DNA from: Sanguinoderma infundibulare
Lineage: Eukaryota; Basidiomycota; Agaricomycetes; Polyporales; Polyporaceae
DNA length: 64,000 bases
Assembly (NCBI GenBank): GCA_032821775.1
Contig: JAVLRN010000010.1
Coordinates: 1,116,001-1,180,000 of the forward strand
Reading direction: 5' to 3'
Shown here: positions 1-11,113 of the stretch, one piece after another
How the letters are laid out: each line of letters begins with the position of its first letter
Numbering within the stretch: the stretch's first letter is position 1
The notes under the pieces: generated by a model
Told to the model about the DNA's origin: nothing
Databases searched by the model: none
The model's input: only the letters and a program-made list of their open reading frames with translations
Translations under genes and position numbers: made by a program

Positions 1-3000
1 TTGTCCACAAGGCCTGCATCCCTGGCTGAGTTTTGCACGAGGACAAGTGTACCTGGCTGGATGGGTAGCTTCTTCAGCCTGTGCCTAAAGCGCTTTTCAA
101 ACTGTTCCTTTGACCTGATTCTAGAGTGAAGTATAGTATCGCTTGCACGCTTAAGGTCTTGAGAACGCTTGTCTAGCTGCCGCATCCTCAAGGCTAGCAG
201 TTCTGCTGAAGATAATCCTGCCTGGTACGCACTGATCATGAATGTAGCCTCTGTAAGGTCGAAGGGGAGAATGGGATGGACACCATGAAGCAAATAAAAA
301 GGGCTAAATCCTGTGGACCGCCGTGTGGTAATGCGGTCTGCAAAAAATGCCAGATGGACTTTCTTTGGCCATTGCTGAATATCTCCTTGACAATCTTTCA
401 GGATTGCTTCACGGATGGTAAAATGGCCTTGTTCGACAATGCCATTGCTGTGTTTATTATAGGGAGATATCTTGATTTGAGGAATGCCATACCGCTTCAG
501 CAGTCACTCAGTTGCTCCCTTAAACTCCATACCATTATCCGTGATGATTTCTGCAATATGTCCATACCAACAGATGATTTCCTCCCATAGAAACTTGGCA
601 ATGGTCTTCGCAGTGATCCTTCGCAGTGCACGACCTTCAGCTGCATGTGAGAGGTCATCGCGTGCTGCAATGATATACCTATATCCATTGACACTTGGCA
701 TAAACATGATGTCCACATAAATTTGAGAAAAAAGAGTGACAGGTGTGCGAATGGTGGGAGAGACCTCTATGCGCTTGGTGTTCCACAGTTGACATTGATG
801 GCAGGTGCTTACATGATGCTTGACATCCTGAAATAGATTAGGCCAGTAGAATCGCTCGCGCACATAATGGAATACGCCATAGACTCCTCTGTGACCCAGC
901 TTCTCATGAGCTTCTGTGAGGATGCTATACCGCTGATTGCTGTCAAGGACCACTGCTAAAGGTGATTTCTGATTGCGCCACTTATACATCTTTCCTGCAG
1001 TCATGAAGAACTGAGTTGCTCGCTGTAGGAATCGCCTCTTTGCTTGGATAGATGGAAATGATGGAGTCTCTAAGGTCTCAAGAAAATGCTGAATGTTGTG
1101 GAGCGCCTGCTCTTGTTTACTGTCGGTCGCATGTAGAGCTGGCACTTCAGAATGTGTGGGGGTTATGGAATCCTTCCACATAAGGAATAGTGATGTCTCA
1201 TCCATCCACTGATCCAGCTCTTTAGCCTCTTGCCTTTCCTCATCTGTTGGTCTCCTCCTTGAGAGGGTATCAGGTCCTCTGTGTTTGTCTGCAGGGACAT
1301 GCTGTAGCTGAAAATCAAAGAGAAGTATTCCCTGAATCCAGCGATTGATAGTGGCATTTGGTTGAAGGTCAGGATTATTGAGCATATCCTTGATGTACTT
1401 CACATCGACCTCAAGTATCAACTTTTTAATGCCAATAAGGTACAGCCTCCAATGTCGCAGTGCACAAAAGCATCCATACAGCTCTAGCTTGGGTTGGCTA
1501 TACCTGGACTCTCGCTCATTGAATGGAAGGGATCCATATCGCGCTGGCCTTCGCCGACCACTCTCGTCCTCTTGAGAAAGAATAAACCCAACTGCAATAT
1601 TGCTGGAGTCAATTGATATGTAGACTGGCCTGTTACAGTTATAGTCTATAGGGTGTAGTGCTGGTGCAGAGGAGATTAACTGCTTGAGTTGCTGAAAAGC
1701 TCCTTCACACCTCTGGTCCCATATAAACTCAGCATCCTTTCTGATGAGTTCTGTCAAAGGCCAACAGATTTCTGAATATCCCTTGATCCAGATCCGCACT
1801 GTACCGCATAACCCTAAAAAGCCTCGCACATCCTTAACTGTCTGTAGTGCTGGCCACTTCTGAACTTTCTCAATCTTGACATCTTCTGGGAGTCGCCCTT
1901 CAGAACTACACTTTTGGCCAACAATGATCACTTCAGGCTTGCAGATCTGCATTTTCTTTGCTGAAACTGTTACACCTGCATGTGATAATCTGTGAAAAAT
2001 CCTATGCACATCCAATGCATGCTCCCATATAAACCGCCTGATGCCAGGGTTCGCAGGAATAGTCTCTGGATTTCCCGCCTGATCAAGGTACTGGCTTTTG
2101 GGTCCTTTGATTGGGAGGTCATCAATGAATATGTTTGCAGTGTGAGGGATTTCATCTTGTAGGATAAAAGTCATACAATTCTGGAATTCTGCAGGGGAAT
2201 TGATATATCCCTGAGGCATGCAGGTGATTCGCAGAAGTCCCAAAGGTGTCATGAAAGAGGTCATGTCTCTGCTATGTGGATCAACAATGCGCGCATCATA
2301 TCCAGAAAATAGGTCAAACACTGTGTAGCATTGATATCCTGCAAATGGCTCCACAAAGTCATCCAGGATAGGTGGTACTCCTGCATCTCTTATACTGACT
2401 TTGTTAAGCAGCTGAAGGTCATGGACCAATCGCAAGTCTCCATTCTTCTTCAGCACACAAAACCACCGTGAGCGATAGGATGCTTGACTCGGCTCATAAA
2501 CTCCTGCAGCAATTTTCTCCCGAATAATCTTAATGACCTTCTCCTTAATTCCTGGAGGTACTGGAATGTTGGGCAGCTTCCAGGCTTCATGAGGGACTAC
2601 TGGCATAATGTATGGTGAAAAGTAATCCTCCCAGAGTGTACCGCGGTCATTATCCTCAAATGCAATGCACTTTTCATTAAGTCTGAGAATATGGAGGAAC
2701 AGCTTCTCTTCTTCAGGCCATAGATATCCATCTGGGTTGATATTGATTTTGTCAATGCGCTCCCGAGTCAGCTTTGCTGTTGGAATAAAATCTGGTATAT
2801 TTGCACTCAATGGCAGTAGGGACTTTAATGGATTTTCTGGAAAGCGCCTAGTAACCTTGCATTCTTCAGGCACTGTACCAGCTACTGGCTTTACCTTCTG
2901 GTCTACGCGCTTGAAAGCTGTGTTTACACTGCTTGTAGCTGAATATAGGTCCTTAGATCCTTCAAAGATGCAGAAGTTTGACTGAAAAATCAGTAACCCT

Positions 3001-3402
3001 AGGCTAGGGTTATGCCCGAAATTATTGCTAAGTCCTGTATCCTGCAGATGCTCATCTGCCCGCCCCACACTTGGCATTGCACTGCCCTCAGTGCGGAAAG
3101 GGTACAGAGTGTGAAAAGATAAGTGTTTATTACCTTGGTTGCCGCCAAAAACAGTCTGTGGGGGTGCTGGAAGGCACATGGAAAAGGGTGGGTATGGGTG
3201 GGCTATCAAAGCGCCAGGACATGCATTGAGGAAGCTACTGGACACCATATATGAGAATACATGTGCAAAAGGTAGGGATGATAATGAGATGTGGGGGCCG
3301 CTATTGAGGGTATAGTAACAGCAGGGAGGGAGGGAAAGTGCGGCACAGCCAACCATAGCGCTTATCACAGACGCGCAACCAAAATACACAGGAGGCAACA
3401 TC
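1..3402 (-). pseudogene. Retrotransposon pol: RT, RNase H, integrase with in-frame stop
   Basis: The frame is open from about 4184 but resembles pol only from around the ATG at 3402. Reverse transcriptase is recognisable by RWFCVLKKNGDLRLVHD (about 2.43-2.48 kb), TVFDLFSGYDA and the catalytic box FIDDL (about 2.12 kb). RNase H follows with ISIDSSN and the Q-P-K-LELYG segment (about 1.5-1.6 kb). Integrase shows the HHCC zinc finger (H-x-H, then CHQC) and the DDE core: YVDIMFM, ITDNGMEF, and NGIVEQ about 35 residues later. A TGA at 504-506 sits between the second Asp and the Glu, in frame on both sides, so it is a substitution rather than an indel. The ORF then continues to the window edge. The protein would act in cDNA synthesis and integration; this copy appears inactive unless the stop is read through. 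Confidence 0.88.
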
Positions 3403-3624
3403 TGGTGGAGGGACATAGCGGGAAAGGAGCTCAAGGCAGAAACTCGAGAAGACGGATGTGTGGGAGTGCGGGGGAACTGCAGCGGAACGAGATCACCGGG
3501 AAATCGTAACATATGGGAACGACGCAGCACGAACGTGGCGCCACTCTTGTGTGCAGGGATCTCTTCCCTGGGGACGGAAGGTTCGGTTTGGGCATGGAAG
3601 GAGAGGAGCAAACGTAAATGTACT

Positions 3625-5827
3625 TTACTCTGCGAAGACCTCGAACTCGTCCTTGAAGAACTCGCAGAGGTCATCTGCGCAGCTCTGAAGGGCCTCGGAC
3701 AACACTTGCTCGATGAAAACTCGTACCTCGCCGTTGATGAACAGTTCCATGTACGCGTCTGCTTGCGCACGTGAGGTGGGGGATGGACTGCGAGTGTCGT
3801 GCTCTTCCGGGGGTTGTGGAGTGACGTGGGAAGGGGAATCGGGGCCGGAAGATCCAACCGTGGGTCCAGTGAAGAAGACGGGAACCGGAGGAGGGAGCAA
3901 AGAAACGGAAAGGGAAGACGTGGTAGGAGCAGACGCGGCCTGCGCGGCGCGCGAGCTCGAAACGTTAAGTGGATTGGACTCACGAAGATGAAGGGGACGG
4001 CATGGGAGCTCCAGCTTGGTTGTTGGGAGCGTATCGTGGATGTCGTCGTCCGTCTTGTGCTGACGCTGCTTGTGAACCAAGCTTTGCTGGTCACGAGCGG
4101 CGTCGGGGTCGTCCTCGTCGAGCATGGGGTCGTCCTCGGCGTTGGCATCGTAATCGTCGTCATCGTCATTACTGGTGGGCACACTGGGGAAGGGTGTCAT
4201 CGGTGGACGCAGTGTCGTGCGGCGTGCGAGCCGGGTGTCCTCGCCTGGAGGACACTCGGGGATCTGGGGCTTCTTGATGGGTGGCGGATGGATAAGGATG
4301 CGCGGGACGGGGCTGAGCCCGTGATCATCGTCGAGAGTGGTTGGCAGATGGGGGACGGCGGCCTCCAATGTGAGGCCGAGGCTGCCGCGAAGATCCAGCG
4401 GCAGGAGCTCCGGGAGCATTGGCTCGTCCATGATTGCGTGGTCGTGGTCATTGGGGAATGGGAGCGCGAGACCGGCCTGTTGTTGGTATGGTTGCGGCTG
4501 GCCCTGCTGGTCCTGCTGTGTTTGCGCAGGATGTGCAGAGCGACCGAAGCCAACTGGGTGGGACTGGAGAGCCTGTGCGGCCTGCGCGTGAGTGTCGTTG
4601 TTGGGGATAGGATCGCGGAGGTCGCCCCTGCCGTCCTGCAGGAGCGCGGGGTCGACTGTTTTGACGTGGCCATCTCCCGGAATGCCGAGCGACTCCCTGA
4701 GATGGGCAAGTGCGATTTCGAGGCGGTCGAGAGGGCGTGTGTGCAGGGAAGGAGTGAGGAGGCGGTTGCGGAGGAGAGCAGGCTCGGGTGTGTAAGGTGG
4801 TGTTGCGGGGGAGGAGTCGTCGTCGTCACTGTCGAGGTCGGGGCCAGTCCCGGGGGTGTCGAGGAGGAGGAAAGGCACGCCGAAGCGGGGATCCTGCCCA
4901 CTGGCGGCCTCCTCGTAGTCCCCTGGGGCAGGGGTCGACGTCTGTCTGCTGAAGGACTGCGGGGGCTGGTCGACGTGTCGGGGGCAGAGAGGGCGCATAC
5001 GCCACGGCGCATTCACGAGCGCAGCGAAGGGAAGGGAGTTGAGAGGCTCGGGTGATGCAGGGGCCGTCGCAGCACCGTTGGTTGGGTGCTCCAGGGGGTA
5101 GTCGTCCCCCTGGGCACTGCCGGCAGTGGCGAAGGTCGTCGTCGTCGGTGGGGCTGTCGAAGGCTGGAACGTCGTGAAGGGAGTAAGCAGACGGTCGAGG
5201 AATAGGAGGGTGGGCACACCAAAGCGGGAGTCCTGCCCACTGGTGGCCACCTCGTGGTTTTCCGGGATCTGGTCGACGCGTTGGGGGTAAGAAGGGGCCA
5301 TACGCCACGGTGCATCCGTGGGCGCAGCGAAGTGGAGGGGAATGGGGGGTTCCAGCGACGCGGGGGCCGTCGCAGCACCCTTGTTTGGGTGCTCCAGGGG
5401 GTAGTTGTCCCCCTGGGCACTGGGGAGAGTCGTGGTCATCAGTGACGAGGCACCGATGACATTCTTGTAGGCGACGGAGAGGGGGTCCGGTTCCTCGACA
5501 GTGAGCTCCTGGTCGGTCGTCTGCGAGCGCGTGAGCCTCGGGTTTCGATTGGGGGAAAGGGAGGGGAAAAAGGACGGGGTCGAGGCCGTGTTGAGCACAT
5601 CCTCGCCCTGGGGAATGCGCGGAGGGTCGAAAAAAAGGGGGACTCATGTTTTTATGGTCATTTCCTCGTATCTCCTCCTTCCTTGCGTCCTCCTCGTCCT
5701 CCTCGTCCATCTCCATCCTCATCTCCCCCTCCTCCAGCTCCTCCATCGTGGTCAGGTGTGTCTTGCATGTCTTTGGCTCGGCGTCGTCATTGTCGTCATC
5801 GTCGTCTTCGCCCTTGGGCCCGGCCAT
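3625..5827 (-). pseudogene. Third retroelement ORF, proline-rich and acidic, frameshifted
   Basis: This ORF lies between gag-protease and pol and has no recognisable enzyme domain. It opens at ATG 5827 (MAGPKGEDDDDDN) with a strongly acidic start and a Glu/Met-rich stretch. It then changes frame at an A7 run (T7 on the coding strand, 5630-5636), where one base too many breaks an otherwise continuous protein. The rest (5598 to 3625) is rich in Pro, Asp and Ser. It carries a roughly 101-residue internal duplication and ends in a more ordered, possibly helical tail (LCEFFKDEFEVFAE). The plus strand across 3799-5055 is also open, which looks like a composition shadow. The function is unknown. Because it sits inside the element it may be a capsid-associated or spacer protein, which is inference only. 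Confidence 0.6.
5060..5430 (-). repeat. Internal duplication in retroelement third ORF
   Basis: Two copies of a GC-rich segment lie about 303 bp apart, for example around 5073-5120 and 5376-5423, where nearly 48 bases match with few differences. The spacing is a multiple of three, so the duplication adds about 101 residues in frame. Both copies encode the pattern SAQGD-YPLEHP ... GAATAPAS ... PWRM ... SGQD-RFGVP. Confidence 0.8.
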
Positions 5828-6142
5828 GGCGAGGAAAGCAGGGGTAAGTCGAGTAGGATGAGGGGAGTGGATAGGGGACGAAGCAGGAGTCGTGTCGGGA
5901 GAGAGAGAGACGAGGGAGGGAAGAGAGTCTGGGGAGAGGTGGCAGTTGGGATCCGAGGACGTGGGCACTTCTGCCTGGAGGCGCCGTGGGTCTCGTATCT
6001 CAAGTGCATGTGATGAACGTAAATTGAGGTGTTCAGTAGGGTAAAAACGTACGTAGACCTGTCCGTGACGCGTAATAGAGTGCTTTGAGGAGTTGTCGAA
6101 GCCGTCAGAAACCGTGCCGGAGAAGGTGGTCGCGGGAATATA

Positions 6143-8650
6143 TCAATCTTCGAAGTAGCAGCCTTGGTAATGGCCAAAATAGCCGGGGAACATGGTCTGC
6201 TCGAGGACCCCGCCTACGTAGTGCTGTTTGGGGGCCGCCAGGGCCATCGAATCGTCATCGCGAATGAAGTAGGAGGTCATATCGGGGGTTTTGAGGGTGT
6301 CGGAGGTGTCAGAGGGGTCAGGGTTGTCAGCGGCAATGTGGTAAGAGGTGCGGGACTGGTGTGCTGGTTGGGCAAGGAGTTCCAGCACTCCGAGGTCTGT
6401 ATTTATAGGGTTTTTGAACAATAAAAATGTCTCTTCCTCCCTTTCGTCAATAGAAATATAATTGTCCCTCTGCCAAGACCTGCCCAACAATAATCCGAAA
6501 GGTGCATTTTCGGAAACACATAGGGTAGCCTCAGTCTGGGCCTCTCCACAGGACAATACAACTCCTCTGATAATTCCCATGAGGGTGGTCACGGAATTGT
6601 TCGCAGATAACATTTTTGGCTTTATTGTTGTGTTCAAGGGTAATTGAATTACCCTTTTCCACAATTCACTGCTGACAATGTTCATTTCGGAGCCTATGTC
6701 CACTATAGCTGATATTGGCTGCCCATTGAAATATACCTTAATCCTGATTAATGGACTTTGATAAGCCAATAAAGTGGGAATTGGAGGGTTTTCCTTTACC
6801 CCTTGACTTGGGATAGGTCTTTTAACCTTCATTAAATCCTGCAGCTGCTGAGATACATCCCGGGAGGTCCCTATAACCTCTCCTATTGACATAGTAACTG
6901 GAGTCTTGAGAATCCTGTCAAGGATTTTGCTCGGATTTGCTTGCTTTGCAATCTGTGACTGAACTAAGGGTTTCCGGGCATTTCCCTCCACCTTAGGTTC
7001 ATCAGCCTTCTGTCTTCTGGGGGCTCTGTATGTGGCATCCTTCATGACTATGTCTCCATCATTTAGTGGATCAAATGTGGGTTTGTGAGTCTCAACTGGC
7101 TTGGGCTGGGACACTTGAGGTGTCATATCAGCCGGACAGATCCCTGGAGGTTTGGATTTCTCTGGGGCAGTGCGCTTTGCCCAATTTGGACGTGATGGTG
7201 GAAATACTCCCTCGAAGCGCTCTTTGCGTGCTTCCCTTGCCATTTTGGGAGCATGTTCCATAGGGAATACATATTGGTAATCGTCCTCTGCATCTGATCC
7301 TTCCCAATGATCTATGGGTGCTTGAGCTGCTAAAGCCACAAAGTTTGAGCTACCATGAGCTCCCTGAAGGCGGTGAACTGCACGGGTGAGTGGTTCATCA
7401 CCATTGCGCATAATCCTTGCACCATCTCCCATCACATACCTCCCATTTCCATCTCGCTTAACAATTCCGCTGGTTGTGAGATCCTTCAGTGCGACACAGT
7501 CATTCAGTCCATGCCCTTGTGCACCACAGCCATAGCATCTCATCTCCTCTCGGCTGTTTATGCTATTGGGCCTTGCTGAAGGCATAGAGGACTTAGGTGA
7601 TGAGCAAGGTGAGGCACCTTTGGGTGACTTGAGAATAAGTGCAATATCCTTGTCCAGCTTGAATGCTCGGTAGAAAAGTGATGCATATTTTGGATCATCA
7701 ATAGACATGCTTTGAAGCCTAATAATGAGATCTTCAACATCATCCTGGGTACCAGGCTCATATGTGCGCCGTGTGGTCTTAGGGATAGTCTTGGGTAAAG
7801 TGTCAAACTTTACTTGGCGTGCCTTTCTCTGCTTTCGCACTAACTTGAGAGTTTTTCGCAGCTTGTCCTTGTGTTTAGGCTCATAATCAGACTCATTATC
7901 TGATTCATTGCTATCTTCTGTGTCTGAATCAGAATCAGATTCTGAGCTGTCCAAACCAATGTCTCCATCTTCATCATCCCAGTCTGATAAGTCTGCATCA
8001 AACCGGTCTCGACCATACATTCTTTCTATTATCTTGACTAACTTGCTCACCTCAAATGGTTGCTTGTAATCATGTTTGCTGACTTCCTGGTGATAGGCTG
8101 CCTCAAGCCGGACCTGAAGTGTCTTGGGAATGCCTTTCCAAAAGCATTTCTGATATTCTTCAGCTGAGATTTGACCTTTTGACTTGAGCCATCCTGCAAT
8201 CTTCTGAAAATCCCTATAATAATTTCTGAATTTGCTGAGTGAACTCATTGGCCTAGCTCTTGCCTTCTTTATAAAGCTTGAAAGGTCTTTCTTTCTGTAA
8301 TGCTTTTCATATCGGTTAGCATCAAACAACTTCAAAATCTGCTCCTTCATAATTGTCCAGTCAGTATTATCCAAAGTCTCCAGTATTTCGTGCACATCCC
8401 GGCTGCAATACCGGTGAATATATGTGCACTGTTTGACTTTGTCCGTGACATTGTTATGGTCTAAAAGGTCTTCATAATCCTGAATAAAATCCTTGACCTT
8501 GCGAGGTTTTCCTTTAAAAGTTTTGGGGGCCTTGTTAGAACCACGCTGTGACATATCCGCTGCAGAGCGAGTAGCCATAACAGCAGTCTGTGATGGAGGT
8601 GGTATCTGTGAGATGGATATACTGGGTATTGAGGATGGCAGCACTGTCAC
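6143..8650 (-). CDS. Retrotransposon Gag-protease polyprotein
   Basis: About 835 residues are open. The N-terminal half resembles a retrotransposon capsid region and is followed by an acidic Ser/Asp stretch. A CCHC zinc knuckle (CYGCGAQGHGLNDC) lies at about 7.48-7.54 kb. A retropepsin-like domain sits at about 6.7 kb, with the flap-side sequence PFGLLLGRSW further on. The catalytic triplet, normally D-S/T-G, reads D-I-G (VDIGSEMN), which one C-to-T change from Thr would explain and which should inactivate the protease. The codon at 8650 is GTG, not ATG. The frame stays open upstream toward the LTR without an obvious ATG, so the true start is unresolved. RNA packaging and polyprotein processing are inferred from the domains. 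Confidence 0.85.
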   Translation of the reverse strand: MTVLPSSIPSISISQIPPPSQTAVMATRSAADMSQRGSNKAPKTFKGKPRKVKDFIQDYEDLLDHNNVTDKVKQCTYIHRYCSRDVHEILETLDNTDWTIMKEQILKLFDANRYEKHYRKKDLSSFIKKARARPMSSLSKFRNYYRDFQKIAGWLKSKGQISAEEYQKCFWKGIPKTLQVRLEAAYHQEVSKHDYKQPFEVSKLVKIIERMYGRDRFDADLSDWDDEDGDIGLDSSESDSDSDTEDSNESDNESDYEPKHKDKLRKTLKLVRKQRKARQVKFDTLPKTIPKTTRRTYEPGTQDDVEDLIIRLQSMSIDDPKYASLFYRAFKLDKDIALILKSPKGASPCSSPKSSMPSARPNSINSREEMRCYGCGAQGHGLNDCVALKDLTTSGIVKRDGNGRYVMGDGARIMRNGDEPLTRAVHRLQGAHGSSNFVALAAQAPIDHWEGSDAEDDYQYVFPMEHAPKMAREARKERFEGVFPPSRPNWAKRTAPEKSKPPGICPADMTPQVSQPKPVETHKPTFDPLNDGDIVMKDATYRAPRRQKADEPKVEGNARKPLVQSQIAKQANPSKILDRILKTPVTMSIGEVIGTSRDVSQQLQDLMKVKRPIPSQGVKENPPIPTLLAYQSPLIRIKVYFNGQPISAIVDIGSEMNIVSSELWKRVIQLPLNTTIKPKMLSANNSVTTLMGIIRGVVLSCGEAQTEATLCVSENAPFGLLLGRSWQRDNYISIDEREEETFLLFKNPINTDLGVLELLAQPAHQSRTSYHIAADNPDPSDTSDTLKTPDMTSYFIRDDDSMALAAPKQHYVGGVLEQTMFPGYFGHYQGCYFED

Positions 8651-8899
8651 TGGTATAAGTGATGGGTTAGTGCTTGCACTAGCCTGCTGTTGACTAATGC
8701 TTGTCTGCCTTGATATAGCCAGAGAACTGGGCAGGGATAATTGGTCGGAGGATATATGAGATATAGAGGGTGTAGAGGAGGTTGAGTCTAGGTCTGACTC
8801 AGCAAAAGGTAAATTGCTGAGTAAGTCACCTAATGGTCTTGATGGTATGGTGGAATATGAAAGGGATTGGAGTAGACAAGTGAGATGTCTTGATCACAA

Positions 8900-8919
8900 T
8901 CCCCTCGCGGTGGGCTCCA
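8900..8919 (-). other. Candidate primer-binding site of the retroelement
   Basis: On the coding (minus) strand a TGG-starting sequence lies three bases after the presumed LTR end. It would pair with a tRNA 3' terminus ending in TCCA. The position between LTR and gag fits a primer-binding site. The tRNA species was not identified. Confidence 0.35.
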
Positions 8920-8922
8920 ATT

Positions 8923-9238
8923 TGAGATACGCACAAACTACCTAATAGAAAGTACTACTAGATAATATGTGCCTGAAGTAATCGGACCAGACTTTAGGTC
9001 AGATATTCCTCCAGGTGTTTGTGATAGTGATCAGAGGTATGGGGGATGATAAGTAAGGGTGAGGTATGGAAGGGAATAATAGAGAGCAAGCCTGTCAGAG
9101 GCTTTCTAACTCTCAGGGAGGAAGGCTATTGTGCACAGTTGCACCAGGAACACCTGTCAGAGGTGGGACTTCAGTCTGAGGGGAACTGAAATTGTCATTT
9201 TTGGGGGACCCAGCTGAGGTCCTTATATACTAGTACAC
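8923..9238 (-). repeat. Probable 5' LTR of the Ty3/gypsy element
   Basis: This non-coding stretch lies just upstream of gag on the minus strand, bounded by TGT...CA-type ends on that strand. A TATA-like box (TATATAAGG, at 9221-9229) lies near its start. The motif CCTGTCAGAGG occurs twice, at 9091 and 9153. An alternative LTR start near 9269 is possible. The second LTR is outside the window, so this rests on position and motifs only. Confidence 0.45.
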
Positions 9239-9678
9239 CACCGGGTGCAGCCAGATATCGTGAGGACATAGACGATGGACTAGCTCCGGCTGGCCTCTCC
9301 CGCAACGTGCGCTTGATATTGAGTTGACGCCAAGGAGATGTCCTCTACTGATAACGGACAGAGCCGAAGGCCAACCTTATTCCGATATCGTGGTCAGCTC
9401 CCATCCATGTCCCTCACCCTCATACCATCTGCCTGCGATTGTGATATCTGTTTCGTGCCCTCGCCCTTGTCCTCCTCGCATCGGTTTCCACGTGACCCCT
9501 GACCATATCCCATGTGAGAGAGGATGGGATGCGCTGCTCCGCTCTCGACGTGGACGCTTGAGCACCCATTCGCTCAATCCGGTATATTCAACCTCCACGT
9601 ATGTACGTATTGGACTTACCATGCTTTTATATCAACTGATCCTATTATTCTATAGCTTCAACCAAGATCCTACGTGTC
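9239..9678. other. Flank between retroelement and next gene
   Basis: I see no convincing gene here. The stretch presumably holds the promoter of the gene starting at 9679. The nonamer GATATCGTG appears twice (about 9253 and 9385), which may be chance. Confidence 0.4.
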
Positions 9679-10541
9679 ATGGGACATTCAGACGACGAGT
9701 ACGAGCCTTCACAAAACCTGGCAGGTTGGAGATGGAGTCCTAGAGAGACTGCTGCGCGCCGTGGAGAGGCACAGCGGGTTGCAGATGAGCGTCGGATATC
9801 TAGGTGAGCGTCGGTGATCAATGTGTCTTCTCAAGTCCAATGGGTGTGTTTTGTATGCTACTATCTATAGGTACTTCGCTCCCGGCGGCGCTTTGGATTC
9901 CCAGACATCAGAGACGCAATATGTGGAGAACCTCAACATTACTGAGGTGGACCAGCGTGGTACATATAGTATAGCTTTGAGTATTATAGTAATAATTCAG
10001 ACTTCGCATTTACGTCTCTTGCCATTCTGTGTGTAGAGTCCCCGTCATACGTCGCCGTGGGTGTGCAGACTGAGGCCATATTCGGTATGTGATGATGGAG
10101 AGGTTTCCCGCAGATGATCACTGATCCTTCAGTTGTGGTTTGGCAGAGGACCGGAAGGTACGCGCTTCGGATCGGACGTGTCTCTGTATGCGCGCCGTCG
10201 ATGCTGCTGAACAGCGGCTCCGTGAAGTGGAGGCGGCATACAAGAAGCAAGCTGCACATGTCCGTGCGATGGAGGCTTATATTGACGAGCATTCTGCGGA
10301 CTTTCTCGACTTGAACGAGCAATCACAGGTGTTGATCCCGCCGCCATCACTCTGGGAAGGGTGAGTCTTTTGCTGTTTATCAGGCGCATCCTGCAGATTG
10401 AAGTTTATGTCCTATAGCTCCCTGGATACCCTGGTTGGTACACCGACAGAAGACACTCTGCTTTGCGATGCGCACCTCGTTGGCAGCACTGACGTCAGGC
10501 GTGCAAGGAAGCGTGCACGTTCTGACTCGCCATTCGAGTAG
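9679..10541 (+). CDS. Small coiled-coil protein, unknown function, multi-exon
   Basis: The start is ATG 9679 (MGHSDDEYEPSQ). Exons are approximately 9679-9803, 9871-9959, 10037-10084, 10147 to about 10361 and about 10419-10541. An extra in-frame intron at 10158-10214 is possible and would leave an 11-nt microexon. All junctions are GT-AG and keep one frame to TAG at 10539-10541, giving roughly 175-195 residues. The middle is Arg/Glu-rich and then predicted coiled coil (LREVEAAYKKQAAHVR). The C-terminus is basic (RRARKRARSDS), suggesting a nuclear protein. I do not recognise the family. It lies just upstream of, and on the same strand as, another unknown gene and the Plavaka transposase, so an accessory role in that element is possible but unproven. 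Confidence 0.5.
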
Positions 10542-11113
10542 AAACGTGTCCCTTCAAGCGGGGGCATAATGTTCGTAAATAGGTGCATATGGACTGTAGT
10601 TTTTTGTCGGCTGAATGTGATGCGCATGTTGTCTGCCACTTTGCTGCCTGTTGGACGTAGAGCAATCGTCGATACAGCATACCGTCCCTGACGGGGGTCT
10701 CACGGCCTGGCTTTCCATCTGCGGAGCCACCGTGATGATCTTCTGTTGCGAACCGCACAGTGCATTTGGTGTCTTCCAGACGTACTAATACTCCGAGCAC
10801 CAGCTGAAGGACGTCTCTCCCTCCAACATGTTGTGGATCATATCCTTACAGCTCTGGACGGCATACTCCTCCGTATGTCTCCCTGGTTCTCGCCAATGAA
10901 CAACGCAACTGATTATAGCCGAATGGTCCTTTACAGGTGTCTGTCCCTTGTCATTCTGTTCACTTTTGGGGTTGTCGTACACATCTGTTTGTTCCCCGCT
11001 AGCCATTCGACGAAGAGACCGAGAACTCCATCGCGCCAATCCTCCTGGCATCCGTATAGAAGGCGGGTTTCGACCAACTCCTGGAGGAGCCCTTGTCGTC
11101 ATCTGGGAGCCTG
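10542..11113. other. No clear gene
   Basis: Short open frames occur on both strands but none has convincing splice sites or protein pattern. The stretch may hold the promoter or a 5' exon of the next gene. Confidence 0.35.

Larger units (their letters stand above)
1..9238 (-). mobile_element. Ty3/gypsy LTR retrotransposon, 3' part outside window
   Basis: In minus orientation the element runs from a probable 5' LTR (about 9238 down to 8923), through a gag-protease ORF, a separate proline-rich/acidic ORF and a pol ORF, to the window edge inside the integrase. The order protease, RT, RNase H, integrase is that of Ty3/gypsy elements. The 3' LTR lies outside the window, so LTR identity (age) cannot be judged. 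The right limit is uncertain by tens of bases because no target-site duplication can be checked. Coding lesions (an in-frame TGA in integrase, an altered protease active site, a frameshift in the middle ORF) suggest this copy is dead. Confidence 0.88.

Noticed and set aside
3403..4184. 5' extension of the pol frame
   Set aside because: It overlaps the third ORF in another frame and reads as low-complexity Pro/Arg/Thr without family resemblance; pol-like sequence begins near 3.4 kb.
3799..5055. A 418-codon plus-strand ORF opposite the third retroelement ORF
   Set aside because: It mirrors a Pro/Asp-rich minus-strand protein; the Val/Arg/Gly-rich translation is the expected antisense shadow and has no domain.
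8891..8919. tRNA-like 3' end at the primer-binding site
   Set aside because: Only the terminal part resembles a tRNA; no cloverleaf can be folded, and its position explains it as a primer-binding site.
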